Source of the DNA: Chrysochromulina parva
Lineage: Eukaryota; Haptophyta; Prymnesiales; Chrysochromulinaceae
Length of the DNA stretch: 29,577 nt
Reading direction: 5' to 3'
Assembly (NCBI GenBank): GCA_002887195.1
Contig: PJAB01000329.1
Span: forward strand, 1-29,577
The translations under genes and the position numbers were made by a program. The notes under the pieces are model-generated. The model was not told the DNA's origin, did not search any database, and saw only the letters and a list, made by a program, of their open reading frames with translations. This document shows positions 24,740 through 29,577 of this stretch, piece after piece; the first letter of the stretch is position 1; each line of letters starts with the position of its first letter.

Positions 24740-27700
24740 ATGGGCGATGATGAAAAGAAGGGTGTGGACCCCGCCGCCGCTGCGGCGGCCAACGAGGCGC
24801 GCAATAATTGGTTCATGGAGCGCGTGTGCACGTCGCTCCAGTGCAAGTCGGACAAATTCAAGAAGCTCATGCTCGCCGAGACAGATGGCGCCGCCATGCA
24901 AGAATTCTTCAACGACGCGGAGAGGCAGCGCGTCTTTGTGTGTGATGGCGGCAAGGAGCTCACGTCCTTCGCCACGCCCGACCTGAAGCAGAAGAAGAAA
25001 ATGGTCTACTTCATCAAGCTGCAAAAGGAGGCGGTCACGGCCGACAATTGTGCCAGGGTGGTCATGAGCGGCGACCTGCTACCGGGCAAAGAGGTGCTGC
25101 AACACCTGTACGACACGTCTTCGGACGTGTACCTGCCGCTGCTCTCCAACTCGCACAACCAGGGGGGGCTGCCCGAGGTCGTCATCAAGGACGTCATGGA
25201 GTACCTGCACAAGCTCGTTGGGACGATCTACGTGACCATCGGACACTCCAAGGGCGAGACGCTGCTGCCGCTGCCGCCGATGGAGCTGCCGTCGGTGGAC
25301 CGCGCGTCCAAGGACAAAGAGCGCGTGCACGTACTCGAGACCGCGGTGGTCACCTGGACCAAGCAGATCAAGAATGTGCTGAAGCTCGACCCGGAGCAGA
25401 TGCTCAAGGGCGGCACGCACCCGGGGCCGATGGCGGAGCTCGAGTTCTGGGCAGCGAAGGCGCGCCACCTGAATTCGATCCAGCAGCAACTCGGGGGCGA
25501 GCGCATCCGCAAGGTCATGAAGGTGCTCGACCTCACCAAATCCACCTACTGCTCCCCCTTCAATCGGCTGATGAAGGAGGTGGCCGCCGCGTGCGAGGAG
25601 GCGAACGATAACACCAAGTACCTCGCCACACTCAAGACCGCGCTCCAGAAGCTGTCGGAGATCGTCATCGATGCGGAGGCGTTCCAGAACCTGACGCATC
25701 TTTTCCGGCCGATTGTGCACCTCATCATGCTCGTGTGGAAGCACTCGCGCTTCTACAACTCTCCCGCGCGCCTGGTGGTGCTCATGCGCGAGATATGCAA
25801 CGACCTCATTGCGCAGGCACGCTCGTTCCTGAATCCGCAGGAGCTCTTCCAGATGGAGCCGCAGGAGGCGGTCGACAAGCTCATGGTGACGCTCAAGGTG
25901 TGTGGCCAGTTCAAGTCCGTCTACTTCGATTACAAGAGCCGCGCCAACAATGAGGTGCCGAGCAACCCGTGGCGGCTGCAGAACACCTCGCTCTTCCCAC
26001 GCCTCGACTCGTTCCTTGAGCGCTGCCACGACCTGCTCGACCTGTTCAAGACGTTCGTGCAGTTCATGAAGCTCGAGCGCATCGAGATCGGCGGCAACAA
26101 GGGGCGCACCCTCTCCGCCTCGGTCGTCCAGATCTTTGCCGACTTCAAGGCGGTTGCCGAGAAGTTCATCCAGGTGCCGTACGACGTGCTCGACGTCGAG
26201 GTCAAAAAGTTCGACGACGACTTTTACGTCTTCCGCTGCTCGATCAAGGAGCTCGAGCGCCGGCTCGGTTCGGTGCTCAACCAGGGCTTCGACGACTGCG
26301 CCACCGTCTTCGCCGCCTTTAAGCTCATCGAGTCGTTTGAGGGGCTGCTCGAGCGCGAGTTCATCCAGGCTGACCTGGAGCGCAAGCACCTCGACTTGCT
26401 CAAGGCCTACAGCTCCGACCTGCGCGACGTGCAGGACATCTACACGCGTCAGAAAGACCAGTCGGCCGTGGGATTCTACCTCGAGCGCGAGGGACCACCG
26501 CTCTACTGCAACATGCCGCCCGTCGCGGGCGCCATCTATTGGGTCAAGGGCCTCAAGCTCCGGATCGAGGAGCCGATGTTCAAGCTCAAGGCGACGCTCA
26601 AGACGATGCTCGAGTCGGAGGAGGCTAAGGATGTGATGAAGACGTACGGCAACTTGATCGAGGCGCTCGATAAGTATGCGCACGAAGTGCACTCAAGCTG
26701 GGAGAAGGGCGTCGAGGATGTCTCACAGGCCAACCTCAAGAATCCGATCCTCCGGCGCGATGAGAAAGGGCTGCTCGCCGTCAACTTCGACCCAGAGCTC
26801 ATTCGTCTGCTGCGCGAGGTCAAGTACCTGCTCGAGCTGGGCAAGGGCGCGCCTGCGTCAGCGCTCGAGCTCAACAAAAAGGCTGAGACGTACCGCGTGC
26901 AGCGCGGCTGCCTGCAGGTGATCTCGGATAAGTACAACCACATCATGCACACGATGCTCGAGGTGGAGCAGCCGCTGCTTGCTGCGCAGCTCAAGATGAT
27001 CGACAAGGCGCTCGAAAAGGGGCAGAAGCACCTGACTTGGAAGAGCCACGCGATCGACGACTTCGTGCGCGAGACGACCACCCTCGTCAAGGACACGTAT
27101 GACACGCTTCTCGCGCTCAAGACGAACATGAAAGACATCCAGAACGTGCTCGCCGGATGGTTCAAGGAGCCGCTGCTCAAGCGCAAGAGCACCAAGACTT
27201 ACTCGCCCGACGACTACCAGGAGGAGTTCAAGGGGCACCTGGCCGCGCGCTACAACGACATCGGCAACGAGGGCAAAGAGATCCACAAGATGCTCCTCAA
27301 GTCGAACCAGGTGCTCAAGGTCTCCAAGGGCGCGCCCACGTGGCGTGCGTACGTCGATTTCATCAACGACATCGTCATCGACGGCCTCGCGCGAACCGTC
27401 TGCGGCTCGCTCGAGTGCCTCAACACGCAGCTCGACCCCGCGCAGATCACCAAGGAGGAAATCGCCCCCTTCATTGAGATCCAGCTCGAGCTCGACGGGT
27501 CGAGCATCGAATTCAAACCCGCCCTTCACAACGCGAGTGGAGGCAGCGATAAGCCCTCGATGCACGCGATGATCGATTATTGGTGCATGGGCTTCTTCAA
27601 TGTGTGCAAGCTGGTCAAGCGGCTCGACCGCGCCGACGGCGACTTCCTCAAGGAGGTGATGGAGACGGAGCAAGTTCGCTTTTTCGTGCACCAGATCCAG

Positions 27701-29577
27701 TCGCATGTCCGCGCCAACCAGGCGCTTTGCGAGGAATTCAAGGATTCATTCCAGGCATACAAAGCGGTGTGGACGTCGAGCATCGACGATCACCTTCACG
27801 AGTTCCTTGCCCCTCCCGAGGAGGATCCCACCAAGCCCAAGGCCGAGGAGGAGGAGGTCGTCGAGAAAATTGAGGGGCCGCTCGCGCCCAAGTACGAACC
27901 GCCGCTCGACGCTTTCGACAAAGAGATTCATAAGTTTGTCAAGTACGCGAGCAATATTCAGGCGATTTCCTCTAGTGCTGCGCGTGGTTGGCTCAAGATC
28001 GATGCCCGGCCGGTCAAACAGGCACTCGCCACCTGGATCAACAAGTGGCAGTTCCGTTACACGAGCTACCTGCAGTCCTCGATTGAGCAGACCCTCACCG
28101 AGCTCAAAGATTTTATGGTCGCCATCAAGAAGGGCCTCTCGCAGGAGGTCGAGCCCGATGACGCCGAGGCGCTGCTGCGCGCGATGACGTGCATTCGCGA
28201 CGTGCGGCTGCGCGCCGACTTGGTCACGGGGATGTTTGAGCCGCTGCGCGCCAAGGTGCAGCTGCTCAAGAAGTACGGCGTGATCATTTCCCAGGATTTC
28301 ATCGAGATGATGGACGATGCGCCGCACGGCTGGAACGTCACCACGCGCATCACGTACAACTCGCGCGAACAGCTCGCGCCGCTGCAGTCGCTGCAGGCCG
28401 AGAAGATCAAGGAGCAGGCAGAGGAGTTTGGGCACAAAGTGGTTGAGTTCCGTGCGGATTTCAAGGAGGAGGCGCCCTTCAACTACTCGGTTGGTGAGGA
28501 TTGCTACAAGAAAGTCGACGAGTGGAACACCAAGATCGACCAAATCGAGAATGCCGCCAAGTCGCTGCAGGAGCGCCAGGGTCTCTTTGATGTCAACAAG
28601 GAGAACTGGAAGGAGATCAAGGTGTGCCGCGACGAGCTGAAGTTGCTCAAGAAGGTTTGGGACCACGTCGAGCTCGTCAACTCAATCTTCAACTCGTGGA
28701 AGGCGACGCTCTGGCCCGATGTCAACGTGGACAGCATGATGATCATGTGCTCGAAGATCCAGAAGGAGATCAAGGCGCTCGACCGGCCCGTGCGAGGATG
28801 GGATTGCTACCTGGGCATGATGAAGGAGATGGCTGACATGCTCATTGACTTGCCGCTCGTGCAGGACCTGCGTGACGACGCGATGCGCGAGCGCCACTGG
28901 AAGAAGCTCATGCGCATCTGTGGCAAGACGTTCGTCATGGACGACAAGATGTCGCTTGGCGTGCTGCTCTCGCTCGAGCTGCACAAGTTCGCCGACCCGG
29001 TGGGCGAGGTCGTCGAGCAGGCGCGCATGGAGATCAAGATCGACAAGGCGCTGCAGCGCATCGAGACGATTTGGAACGCGCTCCAATTCGAGTACGAGCC
29101 CTTCAAGTCGTCCGGCGTTAAGGTGCTCAAAATGCCCGACACCACCATCGAGTCGCTCGACGACCACGAGGTCCAGCTGCAGAACATGATGGGCAACCGG
29201 TTCAAGGCCTTCTTCGAGATTCAGATCACCACGTGGAAGGGCAAGCTCTCGCAGTGCCGTGCGGTGCTCGAGAACTGGCTCGAGGTGCAGCGCCAGTGGT
29301 GCTCCCTCGAGGCCATCTTCATCGGCTCTGAGGACATCCGTGAGCAGCTACCCGAGGATGCCAAGCGCTTCGACGGTATCGACGCCTCATTCAAGGAGCA
29401 GATGGCGGACGCGTGCAACTCGACCAACCCTCTCGATGCGACCCTCAAGGATGGTCGTGACGAGGCCTTCAAGGTTGCCCTCGCCGCGCTCGAGCTGTGC
29501 AACCGCTCGCTCTCCGACTACCTCGAGACGAAGCGTCGCAAGTTCCCGCGCTTCTACTTCATCTCGCAGGTCGACCT
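24740..29577 (+). CDS. Axonemal outer-arm dynein heavy chain, beta type (5' part, cut by window edge)
   Basis: An uninterrupted frame from the ATG at 24740 runs off the right edge, giving the first 1612 residues of a protein expected to have about 4500. The part present is the N-terminal tail (DHC_N1), where heavy chains pair and light or intermediate chains bind, and the start of the linker (DHC_N2). Diagnostic stretches are LENWLEVQRQWCSLEAIFIG, SEDIREQLPEDAKRFDGID and KFPRFYFISQVDL at the edge. The IFIGSEDIR form points to the beta class (DNAH9/11/17, Chlamydomonas ODA4). An acidic Pro/Lys/Glu loop near residue 1027 (EEDPTKPKAEEEEVVEK) is probably lineage-specific. No intron is needed in 4.8 kb, notable beside the spliced SMCHD1-like gene. 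It implies that the organism builds a motile flagellum. The shared 26-bp element lies upstream. Confidence 0.93.
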   Translation, partial: MGDDEKKGVDPAAAAAANEARNNWFMERVCTSLQCKSDKFKKLMLAETDGAAMQEFFNDAERQRVFVCDGGKELTSFATPDLKQKKKMVYFIKLQKEAVTADNCARVVMSGDLLPGKEVLQHLYDTSSDVYLPLLSNSHNQGGLPEVVIKDVMEYLHKLVGTIYVTIGHSKGETLLPLPPMELPSVDRASKDKERVHVLETAVVTWTKQIKNVLKLDPEQMLKGGTHPGPMAELEFWAAKARHLNSIQQQLGGERIRKVMKVLDLTKSTYCSPFNRLMKEVAAACEEANDNTKYLATLKTALQKLSEIVIDAEAFQNLTHLFRPIVHLIMLVWKHSRFYNSPARLVVLMREICNDLIAQARSFLNPQELFQMEPQEAVDKLMVTLKVCGQFKSVYFDYKSRANNEVPSNPWRLQNTSLFPRLDSFLERCHDLLDLFKTFVQFMKLERIEIGGNKGRTLSASVVQIFADFKAVAEKFIQVPYDVLDVEVKKFDDDFYVFRCSIKELERRLGSVLNQGFDDCATVFAAFKLIESFEGLLEREFIQADLERKHLDLLKAYSSDLRDVQDIYTRQKDQSAVGFYLEREGPPLYCNMPPVAGAIYWVKGLKLRIEEPMFKLKATLKTMLESEEAKDVMKTYGNLIEALDKYAHEVHSSWEKGVEDVSQANLKNPILRRDEKGLLAVNFDPELIRLLREVKYLLELGKGAPASALELNKKAETYRVQRGCLQVISDKYNHIMHTMLEVEQPLLAAQLKMIDKALEKGQKHLTWKSHAIDDFVRETTTLVKDTYDTLLALKTNMKDIQNVLAGWFKEPLLKRKSTKTYSPDDYQEEFKGHLAARYNDIGNEGKEIHKMLLKSNQVLKVSKGAPTWRAYVDFINDIVIDGLARTVCGSLECLNTQLDPAQITKEEIAPFIEIQLELDGSSIEFKPALHNASGGSDKPSMHAMIDYWCMGFFNVCKLVKRLDRADGDFLKEVMETEQVRFFVHQIQSHVRANQALCEEFKDSFQAYKAVWTSSIDDHLHEFLAPPEEDPTKPKAEEEEVVEKIEGPLAPKYEPPLDAFDKEIHKFVKYASNIQAISSSAARGWLKIDARPVKQALATWINKWQFRYTSYLQSSIEQTLTELKDFMVAIKKGLSQEVEPDDAEALLRAMTCIRDVRLRADLVTGMFEPLRAKVQLLKKYGVIISQDFIEMMDDAPHGWNVTTRITYNSREQLAPLQSLQAEKIKEQAEEFGHKVVEFRADFKEEAPFNYSVGEDCYKKVDEWNTKIDQIENAAKSLQERQGLFDVNKENWKEIKVCRDELKLLKKVWDHVELVNSIFNSWKATLWPDVNVDSMMIMCSKIQKEIKALDRPVRGWDCYLGMMKEMADMLIDLPLVQDLRDDAMRERHWKKLMRICGKTFVMDDKMSLGVLLSLELHKFADPVGEVVEQARMEIKIDKALQRIETIWNALQFEYEPFKSSGVKVLKMPDTTIESLDDHEVQLQNMMGNRFKAFFEIQITTWKGKLSQCRAVLENWLEVQRQWCSLEAIFIGSEDIREQLPEDAKRFDGIDASFKEQMADACNSTNPLDATLKDGRDEAFKVALAALELCNRSLSDYLETKRRKFPRFYFISQVD

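Noticed and set aside
25079..26692. 537-codon minus-strand open frame
   Set aside because: It is the antisense mirror of the dynein coding frame (Leu/Glu/Arg-rich), with no independent domain.
26858..28666. Two long minus-strand frames (282 and 306 codons)
   Set aside because: They are also mirrors of dynein; the sense strand gives conserved dynein tail sequence throughout.

Overview
The window is nuclear DNA of a GC-rich, compact eukaryotic genome. The evidence is GT-AG spliceosomal introns, an axonemal outer-arm dynein heavy chain, secretory signal peptides, long low-complexity tracts (poly-Ser, poly-Ala, Asp/Glu) and short intergenic gaps. A unicellular flagellated alga fits best, perhaps a haptophyte, but that placement is inference. 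There are no prokaryotic operons, CRISPR arrays, rRNA genes or recognisable tRNAs.

Layout. 1-2745: a mitochondrial-type beta-ketoacyl-ACP synthase (minus strand), flanked on both sides by copies of a dispersed repeat. Two further arms of that repeat form a large imperfect palindrome at about 2042-2745. 2819-3577: a SAP-domain protein with an AT-rich hairpin inside its coding sequence. 4247-6844: a large acidic coiled-coil protein, divergent from a GH5 glycoside hydrolase (7050-8888) whose barrel is interrupted by four membrane helices. 9109-10452: a secreted prolyl 4-hydroxylase. 10859-11635: an FHA-like protein with GYGQQ-rich flanks, divergent from a membrane-anchored WW/ShKT/prolyl 4-hydroxylase (11817-13355). 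14467-15016: a secreted FKBP with one intron, divergent from a secreted ASCH-fold protein (15132-15842). 16111-23588: a five-exon SMCHD1-like non-canonical SMC protein (GHKL ATPase, beta-rich middle, coiled coil, SMC-type hinge). 24740 to the right edge: the N-terminal third of a beta-type outer-arm dynein heavy chain.

How the genes relate. Five consecutive genes (GH5, P4H, WW/ShKT/P4H, FKBP, ASCH protein; the FHA gene lies among them) look secretory or luminal. Three of these modify or isomerise proline, which suggests a loose neighbourhood for extracellular glycoprotein or cell-covering maturation (inference). An identical 26-base element lies upstream of P4H, between FKBP and the ASCH gene, and upstream of dynein, and looks like a shared promoter element.

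Most striking points: (1) the synthase gene has two tandem 42-bp units, each beginning GT and ending AG; removing both restores the canonical protein, so this looks like an intron born by tandem duplication; (2) SMCHD1-like intron 4 shows the same architecture; (3) the 26-mer; (4) the GH5 barrel split by a membrane bundle; (5) the SMCHD1-like gene itself. Exon boundaries were inferred by eye from splice signals and protein continuity.
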